Of a DNA stretch of 64,000 nucleotides, positions 45,528-59,029 are shown in pieces. Each line of letters begins with the position of its first letter. Position 1 is the first letter of the stretch. Source of the DNA: Kappaphycus alvarezii (taxonomy: Eukaryota; Rhodophyta; Florideophyceae; Gigartinales; Solieriaceae); assembly GCA_002205965.3 (NCBI GenBank), contig NADL03000696.1:653501-717500 (forward strand), given 5' to 3'. The position numbers and the translations under genes are program-made. The notes under the pieces are model-generated. The model searched no databases, was not told the origin of the DNA, and saw only the letters and a program-made list of their open reading frames with translations.

Positions 45528-46868
45528 TTACTTTTGCTGATTGGAGTGCCTTCCGATGATTGGAGTGAATGCCCGGTGCATTGCCTCGAAGGACGAAAAC
45601 GTGCACATAATCTCTCTTCGGTGCTTACTCTCCGGCCGGCTTGGGCGCACCTGTCGATCCATAATCGTAGTCATAACCCTAGGATCTACAAACCGCTTCA
45701 ATATGCGCAGTTCAGGCCCTCTCCGAGAATGAATCTTTTCTAGCTTTTCGACCAGAGCGGAGCGCGCCTTTTCCATGTTAAAGTCACCAACCCTCGGCGC
45801 AGTAACTTTCATTAACAGATATTCCGCAAATGAAAATGCATTACAAGCCTCTGCCACGGCTAGGATGCAGAGATCCGCGGGGGCTCCCGCCCGTTCCATT
45901 CGGTCCGCGGCAACGACACTGCTGTGCACAATCAAGGCCATCTCCGCAGCGGTAACCTTGGAGAAAAGCTGGGCGTGGCGCTCGAGGTTGAAAGCTTCCC
46001 GTTCGTAGTCTACGCTGTTTTCAATGCGCATCTTGCGAAAATATCTGTCAAGAGAATAGTTGGCTTCCACCTCTGGGTAACGGTGATGGAAGATGAGCTT
46101 GCGACCGAGAGCGATGGCATACGCTTCGACAGCAGCTACAAGCATGGCATCACTTACTGATAACCTCCGTCCGGCCTTGAGGGTTCTGGAATGATCGGCG
46201 CTAGGCTCGGACGAAGACTGGATCCTCATTTCGCGAACCTTGTTGTCGTCATACAAGACATCTTCGGGGGAATTCATGTAGCCAAGGCTTTTCAAAACAT
46301 CATAGCAAATACGAAGTCCCGGGCTCGGCTTCCTCGCACTGGTCACGTAAACAGCGGCAGGCAGGACGTCAGGACCTCCGACAACACACAACCAGGAAAC
46401 TACTGAAAGGACTCGTGCATTCAAGGCGACATCTGCATGGGATGAACCGGTAACGATAGCCCGAAATACATCCGCAGGGTCCAACGAACCAAAACGAATC
46501 CACTGAAGTAGCTTGTCTGCAGCAGCGACCTCACCATCGTCCGAGCGACCCAAGCCGGTGGCATGCTCGATAACTTCAAGCCAATCAGCACGAGGAATGT
46601 ACAAGGATCGATCGGGATGCCTTGGTGACGTGCGTCTTGGAAAGTAGGCGTATGGGACGTTTGGGGAGGGTGGGGCGCGCATTTTGGGTGAGGAAGATAG
46701 CCTCTGGTTTCGGGATCTTTGGGAGGAACTTGGTGCAGGTTGCGGTTGTTTGAGCGGCAGTTGGTTCGGAGGGGGTTGAGAGATTTTGATGCGATTCAGG
46801 CCTGAAAGCAGTGCATCGGCGGAATGGCTGGGATGCGACGAGCGATGGGAGGGACGCGTATTGGTCAT
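45528..46868 (-). CDS. ANTH/AP180-like clathrin-adaptor domain protein (tentative)
   Basis: The protein is 446 aa from the ATG at 46868 with a single intact exon. The N-terminal ~90 residues are Ser/Pro/Arg-rich. From about residue 95 a helical region starts: WLEVIEHATG, DPADVFRAIV, NARVLSVVSWLCVVGGPDVL, YAIALGRKLIFHHRYPEVEA, NYSLDRYFRK, MALIVHSSVVAADRMERAGA, and FNMEKARSALVEKLEKIHSR. The pattern of a helix pair followed by a lock-step helical solenoid, and the VL-x-VVSWL-x4-GGPDVL stretch, recall the ANTH domain of AP180/CALM proteins, which bind PtdIns(4,5)P2 and clathrin. The match is by eye only and the Lys-rich lipid-binding motif is not obvious. The C-terminus is basic. The frame is open upstream to 46985 without an ATG. 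Confidence 0.6.
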   Translation of the reverse strand: MTNTRPSHRSSHPSHSADALLSGLNRIKISQPPPNQLPLKQPQPAPSSSQRSRNQRLSSSPKMRAPPSPNVPYAYFPRRTSPRHPDRSLYIPRADWLEVIEHATGLGRSDDGEVAAADKLLQWIRFGSLDPADVFRAIVTGSSHADVALNARVLSVVSWLCVVGGPDVLPAAVYVTSARKPSPGLRICYDVLKSLGYMNSPEDVLYDDNKVREMRIQSSSEPSADHSRTLKAGRRLSVSDAMLVAAVEAYAIALGRKLIFHHRYPEVEANYSLDRYFRKMRIENSVDYEREAFNLERHAQLFSKVTAAEMALIVHSSVVAADRMERAGAPADLCILAVAEACNAFSFAEYLLMKVTAPRVGDFNMEKARSALVEKLEKIHSRRGPELRILKRFVDPRVMTTIMDRQVRPSRPESKHRREIMCTFSSFEAMHRAFTPIIGRHSNQQK

Positions 46869-48500
46869 GGTTGGGTTGGAGGGGGGAGGGGGAAAGAGAC
46901 GGAGTGGTGTAGGTTTGGTTGGAGACTGTTTTTGGGATTCAAAGGGCGACAAGGAAGAGTTGGGATGGCGGAGTGAAGAGGTCAACGAAACGGTTTTGCA
47001 CGAAACGGCCGTTTGTGGCGAAAGGTGGTGGTGTTGTTAAGCTGAGGAGGAGGTGTTTGTTTTGTTTGAGAGGACTGTCTGCTGTCGAGTGGAGGTGGTG
47101 AATGATAGCAGTGAGTGCGAAGCCATGAGAATGACGGTGACGGCGGACCAGGAAGGACTGTGCTGCACAGTGTTTGACCTTACACAACCTGAACGACTTT
47201 TTGTCGCAAGACGCGGGTAACGTGTTACCAGAGGCAGAAAGAAGTAAGGTTGCTAAATTAATTTAGGATAGCTTTCGGCAACACTTGACGTACTGTACTG
47301 TACTGTACTGTACTGTACTGTACACTGTACTGAGTACAGTAGACTATTGTACTGTATCACCCGAGAGTTTTTGGGATGTTGACATCTTTTTGTAATACAG
47401 TACCTGTACTGTGCCGTACTGTACAGAGCGGTAGTACTGTAAACAGCAGAGTACAGCGCAGTACCGTACAGTACTGTACTGTACTGTATTCCACACCCCC
47501 AAGGGGAATTGGCAATGACCGCTGTCCGGTAATCTCGCGCTGTCCCATCCACATACAGTAAATATAGTGCTTACAGTCCAGTTTACAGTTTACAGTTCTG
47601 TACTGTGCAGTACAGTAAAATACAGTACAGTACATGGACTCGGATTCAGTAATAGTACAGTACAGTATTTGTTTACTGCTTCCAATAAATTCACAGCTAC
47701 TGTACAGTACTGAATGGCCCTCCCATTCCCGCTCCCGACAGCCTGGCGATCTCATCCTTCTCACACTCGCCTATTGTAGCTGCGATCGGGAGCCTCCCGG
47801 AAAGCTTGCAGCGCCTCAGCCTCACTGCAACCAACCTAACAACCGGTGCACATGTTCGCCCTGTCCCATGACGTCGTACAGTAAAAGTATGTCTCAAATG
47901 ACAAAGCAGCAAAACCCCTACCTGACTTGCTAATCAAATCCATACATCTCCTGATATCAATCGATTCGCGTGCTTGCGCGACCGCCAACAACAGTGACAA
48001 CTTCAGCCCCTACCCCCTTTCTCTCCACAACCAGTCATGCCCTCAAACCACGCTGCAATTATTGCACTCTCCACTCTGCGTTTTCACCCGATCTGTATGC
48101 TATACACCCAACTCGTTGGACTCAAGACTATCTGTTGGAAATCTGTTCCACAACTAGCAATCTCCACTTTACGCATCACTACATCCATTTTGAGCCATAC
48201 TGTTTCTGTAACGTCCTCCAGCTATCCCCAGAAAACCTCATTGCTGAACAAAAGACAACATGATTCTGCCAAATGGCTGCGAGTGCAGTACCTCCTGAGT
48301 AAAAGCGTATCCGCATAAAATAGACTAGCAATCATTGCGCCACCTCCGCAACCCAGTTTTGCCTTTTCTTACCACAAGGTCATACAACGCTAGGCCCATT
48401 GCCCCCATGTATGTTGAACTCCTATTTACACTATCAAATACTGTTCCAACTACCGCCACCATCCAGTATCTTCGACGCAAATAGATAAAGACTTGCCCTT
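46869..48500. other. intergenic region with the densest CAGTA/TACTG repeats
   Basis: 5' flank of the ANTH-like gene (46869 to about 47250; G-rich on the plus strand, so C-rich in sense), then three repeat clusters, then non-coding DNA reaching the 3' end of the MCT-1 gene. No gene was recognised. Confidence 0.5.
47289..47712. repeat. three adjoining CAGTA/TACTG clusters
   Basis: 47289-47323 is a nearly perfect TACTG array of about seven units, 47394-47493 carries mixed orientations, and 47556-47712 carries mainly CAGTA units. The opposite orientation of the outer groups makes the region a large imperfect inverted repeat. Confidence 0.85.
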
Positions 48501-49051
48501 CTAGGAGAATTCATTACACTTCCACAGGCCATCTGAAACGTGGTGCAAATTCTCCACCGCTATCCCCTTGTCATTCAATCGCATCTGCTCCGTCGACATC
48601 TTTGTAGTACCGACAGCTATAGCGTGTTCCTTTGACTCTGCATACACCGCAACAATTGCATTCTTTTCAACTTCATGTTCAATCACTGCTCGATCGGATC
48701 GCAAGCCAGGCACCATGATATCAGCGCCGTTGATCACGTGCTTTATAGCTCCCGATCGACGCGAAGAACAGGAAGCAGGAACGGGTACTTGTGCAACATT
48801 CGCAACGTCGGAATGTACGCCCCATCTCGTGTGAGGAAAAACAACGGGGTGCCGCTAGAGTTTGCTAGAATCGAAATATGACCCGTGCACTTGACAGATG
48901 TCGTCTTTTCCTTTTTGGGAAAGAAATCCTCGATATACGGCTCGATTGAGGGCATCTGTTCGATTATCTTGGTCCGTGCGGCGCGTTGCTGAGACGATTT
49001 CATTGCAGACTGATTGGAGACGCTCTCCTCTGCTGAAAAGCGCTTAAACAT
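48501..49051 (-). CDS. MCTS1-like: MCT-1 (MCTS1/Tma20) PUA-domain translation factor, with one apparent frameshift
   Basis: The ATG at 49051 starts MFKRFSAEESVSNQSAMKSS. IIEQMPSIEPYIEDFFPKKE and YIPTLRMLHKYPFLLPVLRV follow, and in the next frame INGADIMVPGL, NAIVAVYAESKEHAIAVGTT, KMSTEQM and GIAVENLHHVSDGLW to the stop at 48501. This is the whole MCT-1 protein (family length about 181 aa): an N-terminal domain and a C-terminal PUA domain. With DENR it recycles 40S subunits and aids re-initiation. The first frame stops at 48743, and one missing G at the GGG of GATCGGGAGC (plus strand CCC at 48751-48753) explains it, because conservation resumes at once on the other side. The frame is open upstream of the ATG but lacks another start. 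Confidence 0.85.
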
Positions 49052-49364
49052 GTTTGACAGGCTAGTTTGACGATGCGCAAACAACGAGGACAAGCGTCGG
49101 GTGTAGATGGATGACTTGAAGGTTGTAGAGACAAACGACGACGCACAGTGGCACAAATTGAGTGTTTTGAGACGGAGGTAGTGAGAGACACGGCGCTGCT
49201 TGACAGCGTGGAGGATGACTTGCCACCGGTGGTGGATGGGACTGGGAATCGAGTTGGAGGGTGTAGGCGATTGGACTGTCAAATGGTTGGGGATGGAGTC
49301 GTCGCGCAGCGGATTGTGGGAGGGGAACGGCGTCACTGTAGACGTTGACTACTAGTTGACTTGA

Positions 49365-49455
49365 TTACAGTAGTGTACTGTGTAACGTACTGTACAGTAC
49401 AAGTGGTCGGGTCGACACACACAACTGTACTGTACTGTAAGATATGGTACAGTAG
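49365..49455. repeat. CAGTA/TACTG cluster upstream of the MCT-1 gene
   Basis: GTACTGTACAGTAC and TACTGTACTGTA units lie about 310-400 bp before the MCT-1 start codon on the minus strand. Confidence 0.8.
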
Positions 49456-52400
49456 TTTGTTATGTGGAGGCTGCTGTAATTGCATCCGTTTTTTTATCTA
49501 AATATAGCTTGGTACAGATTTACATCAATACTGGACCAGTATAATAGTTGGAGATAGCCCGGCAGAATATTTTTTACAAACTTTTGCCGTGTATGGAGAC
49601 GCAATGTGTGTAGCGCAACTTTGATTTGAGCAAATAAACTGGCACGGCGCACCAATAATGCCCCATGCTTGCACCCGCGCTGTAATGATTTGCGAGTCCC
49701 GAGTCCCGTTGCACTACTAGCAAAGTAAAACTATTCGCCGTTTTGCCAATACAGGGAATCTCCTTTCTACTGAAACAAATGCTATATCCTTTAAAGGGCA
49801 CTTTGCCAGATTTTACACGCGTCCCTCTTGAATCGCATTTGGATTCATTGCAGGGGAAACCATGTTTCACAACCTATCGAACAAGGCTACCGCGTTCTCA
49901 CAAAGTCCGTGTTGCATGCTATCTTGAACCTTCTGGCCTTGAACATTTTCCTTCCGCGCAACACATCTATATGCTTCGCAGTGTGCAATAACACCTTTCA
50001 CATATCCCCTACAAGACTCTCATTGGATATTGACTACATGCAGTCAATTCGTTCCAATCTTGCCTTTTCCGTGACGCTTGACTCAAAAACGACACCTTTT
50101 ATGCACTGCTTAGTTGCTCGCTTGCAAGATTGCACAGCTGTATTCTTTCTTGACCCAGAGAATCTCTTCAAGATGTAGTTAACAAGTTACACTTGGAGAA
50201 AGATCAAACGTATCAACAAATATGACCTGCAGTATGCCTCCCCCCAATGCCCGTTGATTCATACAAAGAATAGGACGAATACGTAATGCAGACGCGTATT
50301 AAATTGCTCATATCCCTATTTGATCAAGACTAGTACCCTTACCTGCTCGGTTAATACAGTTTAAGCAAAATTAAGCACTACCTAGCAATCGCTAATACAT
50401 CCTTTGTAGCCATTATATAATACCAAGAATGACTACAAGGTTCATACTCACCGTTTCTCCACACGAGTGGCCGTACCAAATTTATGAGACGACCAATCAT
50501 ATCGGGTACTGCAGCAAATAGAGTCGTAATGAAACGAGTAACAGCGGCTTACCGGAAATCAAATTTAAGAATAAATATTTTCCCTAATTCGGTCTTTCAA
50601 TCCTTCAATATCTTTTCACTCTCTATTCTAACCCCTTGGTTCGAGGATGAGCATCACTCGAGGATGCTTTCTGCAAAGCTAGGAGAAAACAAACGTGTCC
50701 ATTTGCATACTAAAGGCTCACCTGCACATCATGTACCGATACAGTTAGGTTGCAAGGAGAAAGCATCCAACTCTCAATTACTCTTGCGTGGATGCGATGG
50801 ATGTGATTGTCCTATGATCCCACTACTGCTCTTTCTCGACCACATGAGGGACACTCAAAGAGCAGCTGTATATGAGTTTGAAACTTTTTCAGACAGCCTC
50901 AGAATTACCGAAAGCGCGGGAACCCATACTAAAAATCATAGCAGACAGCGTTATTACCTGCGGTTGTGCTACTTTTCCACATGATACGGTATCCGGAGCC
51001 TGCTCCCAAACTAGTCTTGGGTAAGTACAGGCACCAGTTTAATCTAAGGAAAGATGCAGGCATGTGACACAGTCTCCATTCAATGTCCTGTCTGCTTCTT
51101 AAAACTTTTTCGTGGATCCCAGGGCCAAAAAGAATCACAATTCCGACAGATGCTGACTTTCATTACCAATAATATCTAGTCGGCGTGTGCACCGTTTTAT
51201 CTCAAGAGAGTTGTCTGACAAAAGTTGGGAGTTAATACACTACTTGAAACTTGATGTACATTTTAAAGGACAACCAATCCAACGCACGTGGTGGTATGTG
51301 CAAGTACCAATCGAGAACAGTCGAAAGATTGAGTACGAGCAACGACAAAGAGCTTATCTGCGGTATTCTGTTGTAATTTTGACCGAAACATCTATCCAAT
51401 GATGGTTTTTGGCGGTACAAAAATCTGGCATGGTTAGAGTGGATATACATTCTAACACGTCGTCAGCTACCAATCACCTTACTCGAAACATAACTTTGAA
51501 AACTATCGGCCAAGGGCCGGGAGTAGAGGAAAATTGAAACCTACCATATGAAAAGCGCTGTTGGGATTTTCCAGCGTACAACTGCCTGTCGCTCGACCCT
51601 TGGCATGTCCACGCGAATGATATAGAGAATTGTGCTTTGCAGATATACCTATATAGCAAGTCCACTTTTGTTCCATGCGCAAGCTGACGATATGTCTGGC
51701 AAAGTGAATGCAGTTTTCCGTTCCAACATGTATCGCACTGTATGTGCGAGGAACATAGGTACGTCCTGTGTACTTATGATTCTGGCGGAAACTAGATGCC
51801 CAGGGGATTGAGGGGAGTTGACTGGCGCAAGTGCAAATCTGGATTGATTCAAGGGTACAATGGGCAAATATTTTTGAGAGCTGTCATGTCTCATGTATTG
51901 CAACAGGACAGCTGAGCAATTGTTGTACAAGCTATGCAGATCCTTTAAATTGATAAGTTTGTTTCTCGTTTCCTCTTCCCAGGTGAGTGCGCCAGTTCAT
52001 TTTAAGGCGCGAGGTACAGTACTGCGGACGGTATCTCGTGGGGTAAACTTTGCAAGTGTTACCACTCCAGAATTTCAAATGTGCATATCTATGTTGGCTG
52101 CCAGCCAAAACGGAGGTTTATTTCCCACTTTTACTGTACGCATGTCGATAGGTATGTATGCATTTGAGGAGAGTATGTTGAAAGCTTGTATAATCAACTA
52201 GATTTGTACTAAGAAACCTTCCGTACCGTGTTGCGATGATTTTAAAATGCAAAAAACGCTTTTGAGGAATGTGGGCCAGGTAGAAATGTGAAGTTGAGCG
52301 GCAAAGTGAAGCCCATGACTTGTGCGACTTGCCAGAAAAGTTTGAGTAGCATACCTTCCCCTTTCTTTGATTTGCGAGCGTTTGAACAACTTGGAGCTTT

Positions 52401-55400
52401 GAGAGAATGGGTGCAAAGTCTGTAATCGGAGGACATATATTTTTTGCTTTGAATGTATTGATTATGAACCGAATGAGCCTATGATGTGTGTATGTGGTAT
52501 TGGGGGAATGGTGCGATGAGATTGATTGGAAGTAAGGGCATCAAGTTGCAAAACGAGAGATAAAAATAGCTCATATTGGTTGTAAATCAGAACGGAGAAC
52601 GTATTTCATGGATTTGAATGAGACGAACGTACGACGCAGGAGAGGTGACAAATCCATGACTACTCGAACGATATTTACACGCACCGCAGAAGAAGGCTCT
52701 CATTCCTCAACTGTGAGTAGATATTATTTAGTGTTGTTGCTCTGCGATTACCGCCGGCGCAGGGTGAAAAAAGGAAAGCGTAGTTCCACGCAGCTGTGTT
52801 GTGCGGTAGCGATGGGAAATAGGCCCAACTGAATCTCAGGAGGAGAAAAAATGGGATATTTATTATCAAAAATGCTATACAGAAAAATGGATGGATAGTA
52901 GAGGCACGAGATACAAGTCGTCGAGAGGAAATAAAGGGACAAGGTGTAAATTGCAAATGAGCATAGCCCTCATGGCTAGAGTCAATAATTATCATCAAGT
53001 TGAGGGCGAAGAATGATTCGCTGCCAAATGTTACAGCAAATGTGGTTAAGGGTGCTTTGAGATGTGCATGGCAGGTAGTGGGGAACAGCAGTGGAATGTT
53101 GAGCTGCTTATAAAAGAGTTTTTGAAGCTTTTTTTTTTTGCCGCTAGGCCTCACGATATGGACGGAAAAACTTTGTCAGTTTGTACAGTACTTTGTACAG
53201 TGCTTTGTTTACTGTATACCTGAAAGGTCCGTACGCAGCACTAGACCGTCAATTTCCGCTTTTTCTCTACTTTATTATCATATCACGACTGGAAAACATT
53301 GATACACACTTTTGATTTCCTTGCACAAAAGGGCGTTGATTTTTTCGAAAATATGTAAAATGTGTGTTTGGTTGATGGCAATCTCTCGTTTTTCTTAAGT
53401 ATCAATACATCGAGAGTGTCATAATCACGATGCGAGTGGCCTCACGATAGACAGGATGCAAAAGCCACCAAAGCCAAGTGGATCCCCAGACCCGAGAGCA
53501 ATTCCATCGTACAGACCTTTGATTCTTTCAATGACTACCTCCTGCGCCAGCCTGGGGGTGGACAGCATGGTCTAATACAGACGTATCATCTTCTGTTTAA
53601 TTGGGAAATCAAGCAGCTCTCAGCTGCCCCGAATGCATCGTTACTCAGTAGAGTCACATGGTGATACGATGTATATCTCGAGTATGCCGCACCGACTTGA
53701 AAATAATAGCAAATCGCGGAACAAAGTTGCGAAAATGGCGTTGCATTGTACGTCTCTGACTTGGTCAACTTGTCCTTCCTTGTACACTTCCCGCGCATTG
53801 CCCCGTGGAAGCTCCCTCGAGGTAGCAGTATGAGTAAGGGGGAAAATTGCATTTACAAGGGAATGAAGGGAACAGCAAAGATTGACATGTCTCCGTGATC
53901 AAGATGCTTTGCAATACTGTGCTTGGTTTGAATCATTAAGACATTTGGTTTGTGGAAGAGTACAAAACTGTACTGTATTGTACACTACAGTATTCTGCAG
54001 TAGTGAAATTGCGATGGGCCAATCATATTCACGCAATATGAGGGATTAATGTCGATTAGCGCCTGTCGTCGTTCCAACAAACCATTGAAAACCTACTGTT
54101 ATGTGCAAGTGTCCACAGCGTCGAGAGGTATGAGAGCCATCGCCTCGTCAATCACATTTCTACGTCTTTATTAGAAAAAGTAAAAAATTCATATCTGGAT
54201 TTCCAAAAGCTGCACTTAAATAAAAAGGTGTAAGCGCCTCATTCCCTGCACAAAATTACAGCACTGGACCATAAACAAATTCAGAAAGCTTACTCTACTG
54301 ACAAGTACACTGTATCGTGATCATGGGTTTGGAGCAAACACTGTAAGGAATGGATTTCATGTAATGAAAAAATACCGATATTCATCTCGAGTGCAGGACC
54401 TCCACACGACGCAAGCCACATGGTCCATTGGTTCCGTTTGGTCAAACGAGTTATGACACTTGCCATTATCCAAAAAAATCAAACTATCTTCAGCATGAGT
54501 AACTTTTCCCGCGCTAATCCGTGATAGGTTCCCATAAAATTTCTAAAAACTCAACCAAACAAAACGACGACCGCCAGCCAGTAAGGGCGACAACCGTAAT
54601 CTCCAGTCATTGCACAAAGAATGCCGAGATTGTGAGCAACAAAACCCTACTCCCACTGCCACTTGATAATACCTTGCACTTACCCAAAGGAATGAACAAA
54701 AGTGCAATGCATTCGTCTACCACCGTTTCTTCCATCACTCTCCAAAACGTTTCACTTGCGCATGCTTCAAGCGCATCCTTCACATCCCAGTTGCCAGACC
54801 CTCGTCCGAAAAAAAATTACACGGAATCTATATCGGTAACATGGGTGACCCCAACAGCGTCGTCACTCAACTTGCTGAAATTGTCCGCCATTTTCCGACG
54901 AATCTCTGTTTTATCTCGAGTTGCGAGAGAGCTGTTTTAAGGGTTCTTTCAAAATAATGAAACGATTCACGTTTGGAACCCTGCCTATTTGAATTTTGAA
55001 CCCTTATGTAGGATTCAAGTAAACATCAACTTGTCTTGTTTTCCTCCCTCAACAGAGTCCCATTTATTTGCAAGAGAAAAACGTATTTTTATCGGAACAG
55101 TCTCCCAACGTATCTTCTCAAGCACAGGACGGTCAGATCTAGTCTTGGCAATGTCAAATACGCAGTTTCAAATCCATACCAGCCTCCCTGATGCGCAAAT
55201 CACGAGATGGGAATAAACATTTCTGTAAATTCAAATGCTACTCAACCAACGCCATGTTCATAGCAGTGTCCCAAATAAAATTTCAGCCACCAAGAACCAC
55301 CTGCCCAGAACCTATTCACTTGCTGATTTGATCCCATTGCTGCTATCTCCTGTTCGTTTGACGCGGGAATACAAACAAACATAACCTTGACGGATCATAC

Positions 55401-55726
55401 GGTACGAATCAACAAAATCATGCGCGTACCTTTAATTTTCGGTGTCCATCACGGAGTATACCACAAAAGTTCCTGTCTCGACCGTGAATTGCAACGTAAT
55501 TGGAGTGTAACTTGACAGTGAACCATTGCCAGCAATTTTCAGTCTTGGACTCTCCCGCGCACTTTGCTTCATTCTTTGAAATGTATGAACCAGACACTGA
55601 ATAATTTTGTCTAAAATGCGCCACATATGCCATATGCGGTTTGTACGTGTCGCCTCACGTCTGAGGATATCTATAAGAGGAACAAACAGTTATCACTGCA
55701 TGACGGGAAACGATAGAAACATTGGA

Positions 55727-55815
55727 TACAGTAGATTACAGTACTGTACAGGACAATACCGTCAGTATTCGAAATATTCTGTAGGGCTACCACAGTACAG
55801 TATCGGAGCTACTGT
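55727..55815. repeat. CAGTA/TACTG pentanucleotide cluster
   Basis: TACAGTACTGTACAGG and ACAGTACAGTATCGG units with short spacers. Confidence 0.75.
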
Positions 55816-58800
55816 ATGTAAGTATCGTAATATGTTGTCATCAATACATACTAAAGCTAGTGAAGAAACCCCTAATCATGTTACCCTACTGTAGAAAGAG
55901 ATGTTTACTACAATGTGCACCGACTGACCGACTCTTCAGTAAAGAGCGAGCTGCATGGACCAAATCAGTCACGTGCACTGGTGTACATAATCCTAATGTC
56001 CACACTTCCTGCTGTGCCATGATCCGCTTATTGAATGCTGTCTGATAAACAAGTGTTTTGCTCGTTACATCCTACAGCCCCTGGAAATAACCAAAACAAC
56101 TCAAACTTCATATGCGCTCATTTGAATAGGTCGTACAGTATTGGTACAAGATGCCCTGTGCTAGATCCTGTGCCTCTTATTTTTTTTCGCTGTTATAACG
56201 TTCAAGTTAGTCGAGCAAAAAAGGGTTTTATTCGAGACTACTAGTTGCGCGCAGACGAGGCAAAACGTGAATCTGGATGCAACAGCCCGGCCAGAAAACC
56301 CCCTTCTGAAATGAATGTGTTCACAAAATATTAAAACGGGATGAAACTGTTATCCATGTTTTTTTGCCCCAGCACACCAACATTCACGAAAAGCCATGTC
56401 ACCTCCTTATATATTCCCGCATAAATAGGTAGACGTTTGCCTTCTGGGCTCACTGGTACGGCAGACTAGTACAACCTAATGGTTTGTGGTCCTACATCCC
56501 CACTCTTTTAATCTACCGAACGTTCATAGACATGCTTTAGCTTTTAATACTTACGACATATATCTACCAATCCCTCTGCTCTTCCTTACAGGAAGCTAGA
56601 CAACTTCCAAAGGGATACATCATGCACCTTTCTATCAATTTTTGTGTGGTATGGAGAGGAATACTTTTTATTTTGAAATCAGCGAGGGCAGTGTACAAAT
56701 TCTAATTGGCCTTAGCCCAGAACAAAGATTCGAGGGCATTGCGAAAAAAATTCTCAGTGCTAAAATAAAAGGAGCAGCAAGTAATGACGGGATTACAACT
56801 TGTAAATCATGCTTCGATATGAGTATCAAAAGGATGGACAACCCTGTTAGACTAAATTAGTATTGAATTAAAGTTATAAATGCGTATATGGTGAGACCAG
56901 AACCACGGGCAGGTTCTTTTGATTCTAGATTTTTCGAGAAAAGAGATCCTGTTTACAGCTTTGCAAGCGGAAAGGATAGATTCCTCATTCAAAAACGGAA
57001 ATGAACAGTTCGGTACCAGAGTGAGCGGTTCATTTCATCAAGAAATTCATGGTGTGCGGTCCCTCGTTGGAACAGATAATTCTTGAAAGCAAAGGAATTA
57101 TCATGGAAAGACGCTTTGCCCGAATCGATGAGGAGTGGAGAGAGAAAAAAAGAGACCTTTCTATTTCATACACGCTTGTACTGAAAATTCGAGTGTAGAA
57201 CATCAACCTATGGCATCTAGATGCGGCATGAAAGAGTTGGACGCAGCGCTATGAGTAAACGGCTATCTTTAAAAAAGCGTTTTCCTTCTCTTATTTGAAA
57301 TCGGTGTTAGAAAATCTTTGAATAATTTAGGATACTCCCTATGTTTCGTCGGTTCCAGAGTGTATGAGTTTCTTTTTGGTAGAAAACGTTGTCTCTTTGT
57401 AAACAACAGAGCGCAGACTGTGCTAGGGGTGGAAATGGTGTCCTTCTCCGAACTGAGAGACTTGAGAGCACGTACTAGGGCGTGTGAAGAATATCTGCTC
57501 GTTGGGGGATCTCGAGTGGGTTATCGCTTGTCAATGGCGGCCCAGTGCCTGATGAGCGCCCCCTGCTCATGCGATCATCATCGACGCCCATCCATTGGTA
57601 TACGTCATGTCCAGTGCTTGAGGGTAAATGTAAGCTGGTAAACGTCTTTATACTTTATAGTTTAGAACGGAGTGGGTACAGATGCAATCAACGAGTGTGG
57701 GCAAGTCTTTGGCTCGAAATAACAGCTCTCTACTATTGTATGGCTCTTATTCCATATCATCATATGAGTAGCATAAAAGTGGGGCCAGACAGGTAAACTC
57801 AAAAGCGCCAAGACAGTGCTAGCACTGGAGAGTTTTTTTTTTTTTTGTGTTGAGTAAAAGGGCAGGTGGCTCCAACAACGATAGAATATTAAACTATGAT
57901 AATGGTAAGAATATGGATGGGTGGTTGTGGGGTTTGTTTAGCACTGACATTGAACTTACAGAAGTTGTGAGTGCAATGGGAGGTTTGGAAGTTTTGTGTA
58001 TTTTACGGTTTCAAAGAGGATGATGAGGATGCAGTTTGATTTGGACAGAGGGTGTTTACGTCATTATGGAGTAAGTGAAGAGAATGTAAAGGTGTTGTCC
58101 GATAGTGCAGTGGTGGGGAGGTTTGTTTATGTTGAAAGCAACGGCAATACGTAATTTGGAATATGTTGGAAATGACGTCATTTGGAGAGTGGCAGCGGTG
58201 GTGAGGAGGATGTAAAAGCAAGCGCAGCACGGTGAGTTGGGGTGACAATGTGGAGGGTGTGATGTTATGAGGTGGGGATATTGACGGATGAGAGCGGGGG
58301 TTATGATGGTTGAGATGGACAAGGTGTTGGGTTGATTGCGGGTGTAAAGTTGGGTGGGCTGGGGCATGCAGGAGATGATAAGGTGCGTGTGGACATTGCT
58401 AGGTATTGGTCATACAAGGGAAGATTGTTATTGTGCAGGGTATGGGGCAAGTAGGAATGTTTTGGAATGAAAGTGTTGTAGTGTTGTGATAGGAGGCAGT
58501 ATACGAGGGAATTTTCAAGGGTGAGGAATGTTGGGGGCGTGGAAGTTTAGTCGAATAGGTAGATGATAGGGAAAGTTGAAATTTCGGTGATGATCAGGGA
58601 CTGGAGCTGCGACAAGTGAGTGAGGATGTTAGAGACGTGGGGGTGTTTAGAAGTTGAAAAGAAGTGTGTTTGGTAGAGAGTAGTCTCTGTTGGTGACCAA
58701 AGTTGAGTGGAACAAGTTGAGGGTATTGAGGTAGTCGGGAGAAAGGATTGAATAGGTTGGAAAAGAGTTTGAGGGATTTGGCGTGGGTGGGTAATGGGTG

Positions 58801-58956
58801 GTACGGTGGATATTGATGTTGTTAACAGTGGAGTTGAAAAAGTTGGGGTGAGGAGGTTGGCAGCGTAGTGTACAGTATGGTAGAGGATAAATCAACAAGG
58901 GATATTACAACAAGCAAAGCAGGCTAACGAGGATAGCGAGTTGTTTTTGGATGCAC

Positions 58957-59029
58957 TACAGTACTGTACTGTACTGTACCGTACAAAAAGGTTGATGTAC
59001 AGTGCAGTACAGCACTGTACTGTACAGTG
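58957..59029. repeat. CAGTA/TACTG cluster containing an inverted repeat
   Basis: TACTG units at 58959-58980 are followed by CAGTA-type units at 58998-59029. It lies between two G-rich tracts. Confidence 0.8.

Noticed and set aside
50484..50984. 166-codon plus-strand frame
   Set aside because: No motif, no ATG-supported start, no strand skew like the recognised genes, and the surrounding DNA has frames of similar quality.
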